Shown here: positions 8,908-17,462 of the stretch, piece by piece
Numbering within the stretch: the stretch's first letter is position 1
How the letters are laid out: each line of letters opens with the position of its first letter
NCBI GenBank assembly: GCA_016209885.1
Contig: JACQVF010000074.1
Location: 1 to 63,983, forward strand
Direction of reading: 5' to 3'
Source of the DNA: Gemmatimonadota bacterium
GTDB taxonomy: Bacteria > Gemmatimonadota > Gemmatimonadetes > Longimicrobiales > Gaopeijiaceae
DNA length: 63,983 nt
Made by a program: the position numbers and the translations under genes
The notes under the pieces: generated by a model
Database searches by the model: none
Told to the model about the DNA's origin: nothing
What the model saw: only the letters and a program-made list of their open reading frames with translations

Positions 8908-9060
8908 GAGGCTCGATCCCTTCCGGTCTTTCGCGTCGCTTTCCGCCAGCGACCCTGTGCTCGCACGAGAGCGGCCTGGATGCCCGGGGCGAGATCTGCC
9001 TTTCGCACGGTCCGCTCCGTCGCGAATTTCCATGTCCTGGCTCAACCCGGAGGATGTCGT

Positions 9061-11043
9061 ATGACACTGCCTGTGACACTGTCTGCTGCTCGATCCGGCG
9101 CTCGATGGGTCCCCTTCCTGCTGGTCGCCGCTTTTGCCGGCGCCACGGTCGCGCGCGGGCAAGCGCCGTCGGGCGGCGCCGGGCTCAAGAGTGCGCCAGG
9201 GCCTTATGGCGTCAAGGTCATCAAGGACGAGCTGGTGCGGATGCGGGACGGAGTGCGGCTGGCGACGGACATCTATCTGCCGACCCGCAACGACAACGTG
9301 CTCCCGGGGCGGCACCCCACGGTCATGACGCGCAGTCCGTACAACAAGGAGGCCAGGGGCACCGAGCAGCTCGGGCGCTTCTACGCGTCCCACGGCTACG
9401 CGTTCGTCGCCCAGGACGTACGCGGGCGCTTCAAGTCCGAGGGGACGTGGATCCGCTTCGTGAACGACCCGGAGGACGGCTACGACACGGACCAGTGGCT
9501 GAGGCGCCAGCCCTGGTCCAACGGCAAGTTCGCGATGACCGGCTGCTCGTACGTGGGAGGAACGCAGCATGTCATGGGGCTCACGCAGCCTGCTGTCGAG
9601 GGCTTCGCGACCTCGATCCCCGAGGACGCCACGTCGAACATGGGGATCGCGGAGATGCGGAACTTCGGCGCCTTCGAGCTCCGCATCGTCAACTGGATCT
9701 TCACGAACGGGCCGGCATCCGCACGCGTCCAACACCCGGAGCTGGCCCCCGTGCTGGACGAGATGACGGCGAAGCGGCGCGAGTACATGAAGCTCCTCCC
9801 GATCCGCAAGGGCACCACGCCCCTCAAGCTCATCCCGGAGTACGAGGATTGGATCATTCAGGCGATGCAGGCGGGGCGGGCCAACGATCCCTTCTGGCGC
9901 ATGAACCGCATCCGCGAGGAGTACGGCCCCCACTCGGACGCGGACAAGTACAAGGATGTCCCCCTCTACCTGGTGGGCGGATGGTACGACTCGAAGCCGG
10001 GCCACACCACGGGCAACTACATGGCGATCAGCAAGCGCGTGAAAGGCCCGATCTACCTGATCATCGGGCCGTGGATCCACTGCCAGCACCAGCAGGACCG
10101 TCACGGTCAGGTCTCCTTCGGGAACGAGGCGGCCATCGACCAGCTCGCCTACAACCTCGAGTGGTACGATCACTGGCTGATGGGAAAGGACAACAGGATC
10201 GGCAAGGAAGACCCCTTCAAGACGACGGTGCGCCTCTTCGTTCCGGGAACCGGTGACGAGAGCAAGGACGCCGACGGCCTCAAGAACCACGGCGGCTACT
10301 GGCGCAACGAGAACGAGTGGCCGCTGGCCCGCACCCGATACACGAACTACTACCTCCAGGCGGACGGCAGCCTCTCGACCTCGGCGCCCGCGGCGGCCAA
10401 CTCCCACACGACCTACGACTTCGATCCCCGTGACCCCGTGCCCACCATCGGCGGCAACATCTCCTCGGCCGAGGGCATCATGTTGCAGGGGGCGTGGGAC
10501 CAGAAGTGCGGCTCCCATATCTGGAACTGCCAGGACCCGATCCCCCTCTCGCACCGCAACGACGTCCTCGTCTTCCAGACGGAGCCGCTCGCCGAGGACG
10601 TGGAGGTCACGGGCGAGCTCAAGGTCAAGCTCTGGGCCACCTCCTCCGCCCTGGACACCGATTTCACGGCCAAGCTCATCGACGTCCATCCGCCGTACCC
10701 GGACTTCCCGGGCGGCTTCGACCAGATCATCACGGACGGCATCATCCGGGCCCGCTTCCGCGACTCCCTCTTCGAGGAGAAGCTCATGGAGCCCGGCAAG
10801 ATCTACGAGTTCACGCTCACGCTCTATCCGACCTCGAACGTGTTCAAGAAGGGGCACCAGATCCGGGTGGACGTCTCGAGCAGCAACTACCCGCGCTTCG
10901 ACGTGAACCCGAACACGGGCGAGCCGCTGGCGCAGCACCGGCGGATGGTCGTCGCCACGAACACCATCTACCACGATCAGGAGCACCCCTCCCACATCGT
11001 TCTCCCGATCATCCCGGCCGCCTCAGGAGGCGCGCGCCGGTGA
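9061..11043 (+). CDS. CocE/NonD family exported serine hydrolase (paralogue 1)
   Basis: 660 residues, X-Pro dipeptidyl-peptidase (S15)/cocaine esterase-like. These proteins cleave acyl esters, amides or proline-containing peptides. Residues 1-33 form a signal peptide. The alpha/beta-hydrolase nucleophile is Ser163 in GCSYVGG; the acid is in VGGWYDS and the base His in GPWIHC. The C-terminal third is the galactose-binding-like jelly roll of the family (VDVSSSNYPRFDVNPNTGEP). ATG at 9061 follows CGGAGG at 7-8 bases. A second copy starts 130 bases downstream, probably in the same transcript. Substrate unknown; the periplasmic location fits scavenging of esters or peptides. Confidence 0.9.
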   Translation: MTLPVTLSAARSGARWVPFLLVAAFAGATVARGQAPSGGAGLKSAPGPYGVKVIKDELVRMRDGVRLATDIYLPTRNDNVLPGRHPTVMTRSPYNKEARGTEQLGRFYASHGYAFVAQDVRGRFKSEGTWIRFVNDPEDGYDTDQWLRRQPWSNGKFAMTGCSYVGGTQHVMGLTQPAVEGFATSIPEDATSNMGIAEMRNFGAFELRIVNWIFTNGPASARVQHPELAPVLDEMTAKRREYMKLLPIRKGTTPLKLIPEYEDWIIQAMQAGRANDPFWRMNRIREEYGPHSDADKYKDVPLYLVGGWYDSKPGHTTGNYMAISKRVKGPIYLIIGPWIHCQHQQDRHGQVSFGNEAAIDQLAYNLEWYDHWLMGKDNRIGKEDPFKTTVRLFVPGTGDESKDADGLKNHGGYWRNENEWPLARTRYTNYYLQADGSLSTSAPAAANSHTTYDFDPRDPVPTIGGNISSAEGIMLQGAWDQKCGSHIWNCQDPIPLSHRNDVLVFQTEPLAEDVEVTGELKVKLWATSSALDTDFTAKLIDVHPPYPDFPGGFDQIITDGIIRARFRDSLFEEKLMEPGKIYEFTLTLYPTSNVFKKGHQIRVDVSSSNYPRFDVNPNTGEPLAQHRRMVVATNTIYHDQEHPSHIVLPIIPAASGGARR

Positions 11044-11173
11044 GGGGGCTGGGGGGATCGGCGGCACGGACGGGATCGAAGAGGTTGCGCGAGGTCATGG
11101 CACCGGTCGTCCCGACGGCGTCGGAAAGGGATGGATCACGATCGTTCCACTCACGGAATGCAGGAGAGCTGGC

Positions 11174-13120
11174 ATGGTACCGGTGGCACTCGCTTCACTG
11201 GCCGTCTCGACCCTTGTGAGCCTCCAGGCCGCACCGCGGGCCGCGACCGCGCAAGAGTCTGAGGGCAACGACGGACTGTACGAGGTCGTGCTTTTCAAGG
11301 AGAACGTCATGGTCCCCATGCGGGATGGCGTTCGGCTGGCCACGGACATCTACCGGCCGGCCAGGAACGGCCAGCCCGTCGACGGGAAGTTCCCCCTCCT
11401 CAACCACCGGACCGGGTACAACAAGAAGAGCGAGCGCTTCGTGGAGCAGGCGCAGTACTTCGCCCGCCACGGCTACGTGGTGGCGCTGCAGGATGACCGC
11501 GGCACCTACGCATCCGAAGGGACGCAAACGAAGTACATCGGCTTCGGCAAGGACGGCTACGACGCCATCGAGTGGCTGGCCACGAACCTCCCCTACGTGG
11601 ACGGACAGGTGGGAATGTGGGGGACATCGTATGGCGCACATACTCAGGGCACCGCCGCGATCCTGAACCCGTCCCACCTCAAGACCCTCGTCCTCAACAT
11701 GGGCGGCGTCTACAACGGCTGGCATCACAAGATCCGGAATCACGGCGCCTTCGAGCTGGGGCAGCAGATCGGCTGGGCCTTCAGCCAGATGGCCGCCCAG
11801 ACGTACAACCCGGTCGCGAAGGAGATGATGAAGCACGAGAAGGCCTCCGATTGGATCACCTCGTTCTCCGGGAAGCTGGGGCTCACTCCGTTGGCCAGCG
11901 CCCCGAACTTCGAGGAATACATCTACGACATGATGACCCGCGGCGACTACGACGACTACTGGAAGCAGCCCGACGTGAACTGGTCCCTCCACTACCAGCA
12001 GACCGCGGACATCCCCATGCTGCACATCACGGGGTGGTACGACTCCTACACCGCCGGGACCATCTACAACTACAGCGGGCTGTCGAAGCTCAAGAAGTCG
12101 CCGCAGCGACTGCTCGTCGGACCCTGGCTCCACGGCGGAAACACCCGGTCCAGCTCCGGGAACGTGGAGTTCGGGGCCGAGGCCGCGATCCCGGACTTCC
12201 CCGATGCCTTCCATGTCCGCTGGTTCGACCACTTCCTCAAAGGAGACAAGAACGGCGTGGAAGACGAGCCGCCGGTGAGGCTCTTCGTCATGGGCACGGG
12301 CGACGGCCACAAGGATGAGAAGGGCAGGCTGTTCCACGGCGGCTACTGGCTGAGCGCGAAGGACTGGCCGCTCCCCGGCACGCGCCTTACCACGTACTAC
12401 TTCCACGGCGACGGGAGCCTGAGGCCGGAGAAGCCGGCGCCCAACGTAGCGCCGACCACCTACGCCTACGACCCGCGGCAGCCGGTGCCCACCATCGGCG
12501 GATCCTTCTCCGGGCAGAACGCGCTCGTGGCCGCCGGCGCCTTCGACCAGCGCGAGCGCGAGTTCACGGGAGACGAAGAGAACGGCTTCTACGGCTCGAG
12601 ACCGCCGTACCTGCCGCTCCGCGCCCGCCCCGACGTCATCGTCTTCCAGACGGAGCCGCTCGCCCAGGACGTGATCGTCATCGGGCCCATCGTCGTGAAG
12701 CTCTACGCGTCCTCCAGCGCCGTGGACACCGACTTCACCGCCAAGCTGGTGGACGTCTATCCGCCGAGCCCGCATTATCCGTCGGGCTACGACATGAACC
12801 TCACAGACGGGATCCTCCGGGCGCGCTATCGCAACTCACCGGAGAAGCCGGAGCTCATGACCCCGGGACAGGTCTACGAGTTCACCGTCGAGCCGTTCCC
12901 GACAGCGAACGTCTTCAAGAAAGGGCACCGCATCCGCATCGACATCTCCAGCAGCAACTTCCCCCGCTTCGACGTGAACCCCAACACGGGTGAGCCCCTG
13001 GGGAAGAGCCACCGGTTCGTGACGGCCGACAACTCCGTCTATCACGATGCGAGCCGCGCGTCCCATGCGATCCTGCCCATCGTGCCCGCGGAGGCGGCGG
13101 GGTACTCCACAACGAGGTAA
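11174..13120 (+). CDS. CocE/NonD family exported serine hydrolase (paralogue 2)
   Basis: 648 residues, same fold and export route as the upstream gene. Signal peptide 1-27 (ends ATAQ). Nucleophile Ser152 in GTSYGA; acid in TGWYDSY; base His in GPWLHGG. The C-terminal jelly-roll motif SSNFPRFDVNPNTGEP is present. ATG at 11174 follows AGGAG at 8 bases. The moderate divergence from paralogue 1 in the lid region (about residues 170-300) suggests a different substrate range. Confidence 0.9.
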   Translation: MVPVALASLAVSTLVSLQAAPRAATAQESEGNDGLYEVVLFKENVMVPMRDGVRLATDIYRPARNGQPVDGKFPLLNHRTGYNKKSERFVEQAQYFARHGYVVALQDDRGTYASEGTQTKYIGFGKDGYDAIEWLATNLPYVDGQVGMWGTSYGAHTQGTAAILNPSHLKTLVLNMGGVYNGWHHKIRNHGAFELGQQIGWAFSQMAAQTYNPVAKEMMKHEKASDWITSFSGKLGLTPLASAPNFEEYIYDMMTRGDYDDYWKQPDVNWSLHYQQTADIPMLHITGWYDSYTAGTIYNYSGLSKLKKSPQRLLVGPWLHGGNTRSSSGNVEFGAEAAIPDFPDAFHVRWFDHFLKGDKNGVEDEPPVRLFVMGTGDGHKDEKGRLFHGGYWLSAKDWPLPGTRLTTYYFHGDGSLRPEKPAPNVAPTTYAYDPRQPVPTIGGSFSGQNALVAAGAFDQREREFTGDEENGFYGSRPPYLPLRARPDVIVFQTEPLAQDVIVIGPIVVKLYASSSAVDTDFTAKLVDVYPPSPHYPSGYDMNLTDGILRARYRNSPEKPELMTPGQVYEFTVEPFPTANVFKKGHRIRIDISSSNFPRFDVNPNTGEPLGKSHRFVTADNSVYHDASRASHAILPIVPAEAAGYSTTR

Positions 13121-13292
13121 GGGTTCGTCACTGGGCCGCCGCCTCGGCCTCGCCCGATGCCAGTGTCGCTTCTTGTCTCCGGTGTCCCTGGTGTCTTGGT
13201 TGCCTCCGGTTTGCAGCAGCGGCATTCCTTGCGAGAGATCCCAGAACCCTATAAGCGACGAAACACGAACTACGAACCGAATCGAGGGTGTG

Positions 13293-14264
13293 ATGATCGG
13301 CATTCAGATGGCGCCCACGGCGCGCCGGATCGTCGAGACCGTGCTGGCGGTGAAGCCGGGGGAGAACGTCTGCGTGGGCACGGACACGGAGTGCCCCCCC
13401 ACCATTACGCAGGCGCTGGCCGTAGCCGCACGGGCGGCCGGCGCCGAGGTGGCCGTGGTGACCATGACCCCTCGCGAGGCCGGCAGCGTGGAGCCGCCCC
13501 CCGTGGTGGGCGCGGCTATCCAGGCCGCGGACGCGGTCATCTGGCAGGCGAGCTACGCCGTGGTGCACACGCCCGCCGCGCGTGCCGCCTTCGCCAGGGG
13601 CGTGCGCCTCTGCGACATGTGGGGCTTCAGCGAGGACATGATGGTGAGTGGCGGGGCCACGGCGGACTACGCCGCCGTCGCAGCCCTGACGGAACGGCTC
13701 GCCCCCATCTTCACCGAGGGGCGCGAGGCCCGGCTCACCACGCCGGCCGGCACGGACCTGCGGGTGTCCCTGGAGGGCCGGCAGGCCTTCCCGCTGGTGG
13801 GGATCGCCGACCGGAAGGGCAGCTTCTGCGCTCTGCCCGATGGCGAGGTGGCCATGTCGCCGGTCACCGGCAGCGCCGAGGGCACCCTGGTCCATCCGTT
13901 CTGCATCGAGAAGAAGGAGCTGGGCTACCTCAAGGATAAGATCACCATCGACGTGCGGGGCGGGCGAATGACCGAGATCAGCGGCGGCCCCCAGGCGGAT
14001 TTCCTGGCCCAGGTGCTCGACACGGCCGGCGGCACGGCGCGCAACATCGCCGAGTTCGCCATCGGCACCAACCCCAAGTGTCGCCTGGGCGTGACCATCC
14101 GGGAGGCGAAAAAGACGTGGGGCACTGCCCACGTGGGCATCGGCGACAGCAAGAGCGTGGGCGGGGACGTCGAGGGGCCGCTCCACTTCGATATCATCTT
14201 CGTGGAGCCTACGGTGATGGTGGACGGGCAGGTGGTCGTGAAGGACGGAAAGATCGTCGCGTGA
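13293..14264 (+). CDS. M29-type aminopeptidase / NicX-like dioxygenase superfamily protein
   Basis: 323 residues. The sequence belongs to the family annotated as leucyl aminopeptidase (M29, aminopeptidase T), which also contains 2,5-dihydroxypyridine 5,6-dioxygenase NicX. The C-terminal metal region reads TAHVGIGDSKSVGG, then PLHFD. His, His and Asp in AH...HxD correspond to the Fe ligands of NicX and to metal ligands of M29 peptidases, so sequence alone cannot decide between them. ATG at 13293 has GAGGGTG just upstream; an in-frame GTG at 13290 is an alternative. It lies 287 bases before a MmgE/PrpD-TTT operon on the same strand, a context that favours catabolism of a small organic acid or ring compound over peptide cleavage. 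Confidence 0.75.
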   Translation: MIGIQMAPTARRIVETVLAVKPGENVCVGTDTECPPTITQALAVAARAAGAEVAVVTMTPREAGSVEPPPVVGAAIQAADAVIWQASYAVVHTPAARAAFARGVRLCDMWGFSEDMMVSGGATADYAAVAALTERLAPIFTEGREARLTTPAGTDLRVSLEGRQAFPLVGIADRKGSFCALPDGEVAMSPVTGSAEGTLVHPFCIEKKELGYLKDKITIDVRGGRMTEISGGPQADFLAQVLDTAGGTARNIAEFAIGTNPKCRLGVTIREAKKTWGTAHVGIGDSKSVGGDVEGPLHFDIIFVEPTVMVDGQVVVKDGKIVA

Positions 14265-14377
14265 CCTGTGACTCCGTCCACAAGTTCGCGGCGAGGCACC
14301 GTAGGAACCGACAACAGCTGTGGTCTCTCGCCGCAAGTTCAGGCGCATGCCGCGGCCGGCGCGGCCGGCCTCTCCGC

Positions 14378-14405
14378 TTGACATGTATATACCCAGGGAT
14401 ACAGT
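14378..14405 (+). promoter_or_regulatory. Promoter of the MmgE/PrpD-tctCBA operon with overlapping operator-like repeat
   Basis: TTGACA (14378-14383, perfect -35), 16-base spacer, TACAGT (14400-14405). The spacer holds the palindrome GTATATAC (14385-14392). A larger inverted pair TGTAT (14384-14388) / ATACA (14399-14403) covers spacer and -10, the usual place for a repressor. The downstream ATG is at 14552. GntR/FCD-type regulators of TTT operons often use GTATAC-like sites (known of the family), but no regulator gene is in the window. Confidence 0.6.
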
Positions 14406-14551
14406 TTCGTCCTTCCACCCGGACCGCCGCCGTGGGGCGACCCGCATGCGGACGCGCTGGCCCGAAGGTCACGCCCAACGCGTTGGGGTTCTCGCGGTCT
14501 GTCCGGGCAGGGGACGCGCACGACCCTTCAGCGCCTTAAGAGGACCGCCGC

Positions 14552-15991
14552 ATGAACGCGAGCCGCGTCACCGAAGCCGTCGTGGATTTCATCGTCAACG
14601 CGGACATCGCCGAGTTCCCTGAGGAAGTCATCCACCAGGGCAAGCGCTGCCTGATCGACGGCTTCGGGGTGATCCTGGCGGGGTCGTGTCAGGACAGCGG
14701 TCCCATCATCCGGCGGCACGTCGCATCCCTGGGCGGGACGGGCCGCTCCACGGTGCTGGGTCGCGCGCCGCTGAGGGCTCCGAGCGCGTTCGCGGCCCTG
14801 GCGAACGGCACGGCCGGACACGCCATGGACTTCGACGATACCCAGCTCTCGAAGCATCCGGGGCGGATGTACGGTCTCCTGGCACATCCTACCATTCCGC
14901 CCCTGGCTGCCAGTCTGGCCGTAGGCGAGCGCCTGTCGGCTTCAGGCGCGCAGGTCCTGGAGGCGTTCCTCACCGGCTTCGAGGTGGAGTGCAAGATCGC
15001 CGAGGCCATCGATCCGAGCCACTACGTGCGCGGCTTTCACACCACGGCGACGATCGGCACCCTCGGGGCTGCGGCCGCCGCGGCCAAGCTCATGGCCCTC
15101 GAGCGCGTCGGCGTCGGCCGGGCCATCGGCCTTGCGGTCAGCTTCGCTGCGGGGATCCGGGTCAACTTCGGAACCATGACCAAGCCGCTCCACGCGGGAC
15201 GGGCCGCCGAGAACGGCGTGCGGGCGGCGGATCTCGCCGCGATCGGCTTCACCGCCAACGAGAGCGCCCTCGACGGCCAGTGGGGCTTCTTCCAGGTGCT
15301 CGGCGGTGGCGGTGATCCCGCGGCCATCATGGGCCTCATGGGGAGCCCCCACGCCATCGTGGATCCGGGGGTCTCCGTGAAGCCGTATCCGTGCGGCGTC
15401 CTGGGGCACCCGGGTATGGACGCGCTGCTGAACCTGGTCGTGCAGAACGATATCCGGCCCGAGCAGATCCGGGCCCTCAAGCTGCGGGCCGCTTCCAACG
15501 TCCTGGGCCCGCTGCGCTTCAGGAAGGCGCAGAGCGCCCTGGAGGCGAAGTTCTGCATTCCCTTCATGCTTTCGAGCATCGCGATCCGTCGGAAGGCGGG
15601 ACCCCGGGAGTTCACGGACGAGTTCGTGACGAGCCGGCCGGTTCAGGAGATGATGGATCGGGTGGAGACGATCCATGACCCCGAGATCGAGGCCCTGGGA
15701 TACGACCGGATCCGCAGTGTCGTGGAGGTCCACCTCGAAGACGGACGCCAGCTGGTAGAGCTTTCGGACGAGCGCTACCGCGGCGGGCGCCAGCGACCCT
15801 TCTCCCGCGAGGAGCTCCACGAGAAGTTCACGGAGTGCGCCGAGCTGGCGCTGCCTCATGAGAAGATCCAGAGAGCGATCGAGCTCATCGAGGCGATGGA
15901 CGAGCTGGAGACCCTGGATGAACTTGTGGATGCCCTCTGCGCTCCCGGAGGCGGAGTGGAGGCGTCCGCGCTGGCGGAGACGGCGGTATGA
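14552..15991 (+). CDS. MmgE/PrpD family protein (2-methylcitrate dehydratase / cis-aconitate decarboxylase superfamily)
   Basis: 479 residues. Family members dehydrate 2-methylcitrate or decarboxylate cis-aconitate to itaconate; many are uncharacterised. Recognisable elements are the GTAGHAMDFDDT motif near residue 90, LLAHPTIPPLAA, the catalytic-region HTTATIG, and GTMTKPLHAGRAAENG, all conserved along the all-alpha domain. The C-terminal lid domain follows. ATG at 14552 has AGAGGA 9 bases upstream. Its TGA overlaps the tctC start (ATGA), so it is translationally coupled to a tricarboxylate transporter. This implies that the imported acid or a derivative is its substrate. Confidence 0.88.
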   Translation: MNASRVTEAVVDFIVNADIAEFPEEVIHQGKRCLIDGFGVILAGSCQDSGPIIRRHVASLGGTGRSTVLGRAPLRAPSAFAALANGTAGHAMDFDDTQLSKHPGRMYGLLAHPTIPPLAASLAVGERLSASGAQVLEAFLTGFEVECKIAEAIDPSHYVRGFHTTATIGTLGAAAAAAKLMALERVGVGRAIGLAVSFAAGIRVNFGTMTKPLHAGRAAENGVRAADLAAIGFTANESALDGQWGFFQVLGGGGDPAAIMGLMGSPHAIVDPGVSVKPYPCGVLGHPGMDALLNLVVQNDIRPEQIRALKLRAASNVLGPLRFRKAQSALEAKFCIPFMLSSIAIRRKAGPREFTDEFVTSRPVQEMMDRVETIHDPEIEALGYDRIRSVVEVHLEDGRQLVELSDERYRGGRQRPFSREELHEKFTECAELALPHEKIQRAIELIEAMDELETLDELVDALCAPGGGVEASALAETAV

Positions 15992-16977
15992 GCGGAGCTC
16001 AATGCAGGTGCGGCTGGCTGCCGCGGCTGTGGGCTTTCGCTCCGGCGTTCATGGCCCTCGTGAGTGGTAGCTGCACGAGCGCTCCGTCTGCGGCACAGTA
16101 TCCCTCGAAGCCCATCACGTTCGTGACCCATTCGACGCCTGGCGGCGGCGGCGACGTCTTCCTGCGGGAGCTCGGGAAGTACCTCCATGGGATCGTGCCC
16201 GTACCCATCGTCGTGGAGAATCGGGCCGGCGGCGCCTCCGCCACCGCGGTCTCGTACGTGGCACAGGCCCAGGCCAACGGATACGTGCTCTACGGCGCCA
16301 CGCCCACGACGCTGATGACGTCGATCCTGACGCGCACTCGCCACTCGTTCCAGGACCTGCAGCCGATCGCCAACCTGTTCTTCGACCCGATGATCCTCTA
16401 CGTTCGCGGCGATTCGCCGTGGCGAACGCTTGCCGATGTGGTGAATGCGGCCAAGCAGCGCCCGGGGCAGATCCGCTGGGGTGCGTCCGCGGCGGGCACC
16501 GTCGAGCACATGATCGCCTTCGACATGCAGAAGCTCGCCGGGATTCGGGTGCAGCCGGTGACGTTCGAGGGCGGCGGCGACCTCATGGTCGCGGTGCTGG
16601 GCGGCCACGTCGACCTCGGGATCGGCGAGTTCGGCGAGATGACTTCGCTCCTCGACGCGGGCCGCCTGCGGGCTATCGCCTCCTTCACGGGCGAGCGGAT
16701 CTCCGGCGCCGATCTGCCCACGGCCCGCGAGCAGGGAATCGAGCTCGTGACCGAGAAGTTTCGCGGGGTCCTGGGGCCGAAAGGGCTGCACGCGACCGTG
16801 ATTCGCTACTGGGAAGACGTGATCCAGAAGGCCCTGGCCACGGAGGCATATCGCCAACAATACGAGGGCAATCACCTGCTTCCCGCCTACATGGACCACG
16901 AGGAGTTTCAGGGTTATCTCGCACGCTCCGACCAGACGCTCCGGAATTACATGAAGGAGCTCGGGGTCATCCAGTAG
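15988..16977 (+). CDS. tctC: Tripartite tricarboxylate transporter solute-binding protein TctC (Bug family)
   Basis: 329 residues. Periplasmic solute receptor of a TTT system, binding di- or tricarboxylates or related acids. The N-terminus (to about residue 36) is a signal sequence with a weak lipobox-like SGSC. Mature hallmarks: YPSKPITFVTHSTPGGGGD, VENRAGGA, and the GASAAGTVEHM region that caps the bound carboxylate. Start codon overlaps the MmgE/PrpD stop by four bases. It is followed by tctB and tctA, giving a complete transporter. Confidence 0.9.
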   Translation: MSGAQCRCGWLPRLWAFAPAFMALVSGSCTSAPSAAQYPSKPITFVTHSTPGGGGDVFLRELGKYLHGIVPVPIVVENRAGGASATAVSYVAQAQANGYVLYGATPTTLMTSILTRTRHSFQDLQPIANLFFDPMILYVRGDSPWRTLADVVNAAKQRPGQIRWGASAAGTVEHMIAFDMQKLAGIRVQPVTFEGGGDLMVAVLGGHVDLGIGEFGEMTSLLDAGRLRAIASFTGERISGADLPTAREQGIELVTEKFRGVLGPKGLHATVIRYWEDVIQKALATEAYRQQYEGNHLLPAYMDHEEFQGYLARSDQTLRNYMKELGVIQ

Positions 16978-17009
16978 TCCGAGACTCACGACTGCCCGTC
17001 GCCGATCCC

Positions 17010-17462
17010 GTGCGTCGCGTCGACCTCTTCGCCGGCCTCGCGCTCTTCGCGTTCGCGGCCTTCTACTTCTGGCAGTCGCTGGCCGTCACGGTCGGATTCG
17101 CGTCCGACACGCTGGGGCCCACCTTCTTCCCCAGACTCCTCGCGCTCGGTCTGGCGATCCTGGCTCTAGTAGTGGTGGTGCGCGCAGCAACAAACCGCAG
17201 CGACCCCAGCGCTCCAGCGCCGCTGCGACACGGGCTCCTGGTGGTCCTCCTCGTCCTGATTGTGGCGTGGGCTGTCCTCCTCCCCCTGCTGGGCTATTTC
17301 ATCGTCACTCCGCCCCTGCTCGCCGCGGTCATGCTGCTCCTGGGACTGCGCAACCTGTGGAAGCTGCTGGGCACCACCCTAGGCCTCACCCTGGCCCTCT
17401 ACCTCCTCTTCGGCCAGGCGCTGAACGTGCCCCTCCCCATGGGACCGCTGGGAGGCCGCTGA
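17010..17462 (+). CDS. tctB: Tripartite tricarboxylate transporter small membrane subunit TctB
   Basis: 150 residues, four hydrophobic helices (about residues 5-25, 38-55, 70-95 and 100-140), the size and topology of TctB. GTG at 17010 is the best start in the frame; it begins RRVDLFAGLALF but has no clear Shine-Dalgarno, and 32 bases separate it from tctC, so coupling to tctC translation is likely. Its TGA shares a base with the tctA ATG. Confidence 0.82.
   Translation: MRRVDLFAGLALFAFAAFYFWQSLAVTVGFASDTLGPTFFPRLLALGLAILALVVVVRAATNRSDPSAPAPLRHGLLVVLLVLIVAWAVLLPLLGYFIVTPPLLAAVMLLLGLRNLWKLLGTTLGLTLALYLLFGQALNVPLPMGPLGGR

Larger units (their letters stand above)
8455..9060. other. 606-bp divergent intergenic region holding a gene scrap and a promoter
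   Basis: Separates the beta-lactamase-like gene (minus) from the first CocE gene (plus). It holds the SusD-like remnant at 8478-8580 and a candidate promoter at 8879-8907. I see no further coding signal between about 8590 and 8870. Confidence 0.6.
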
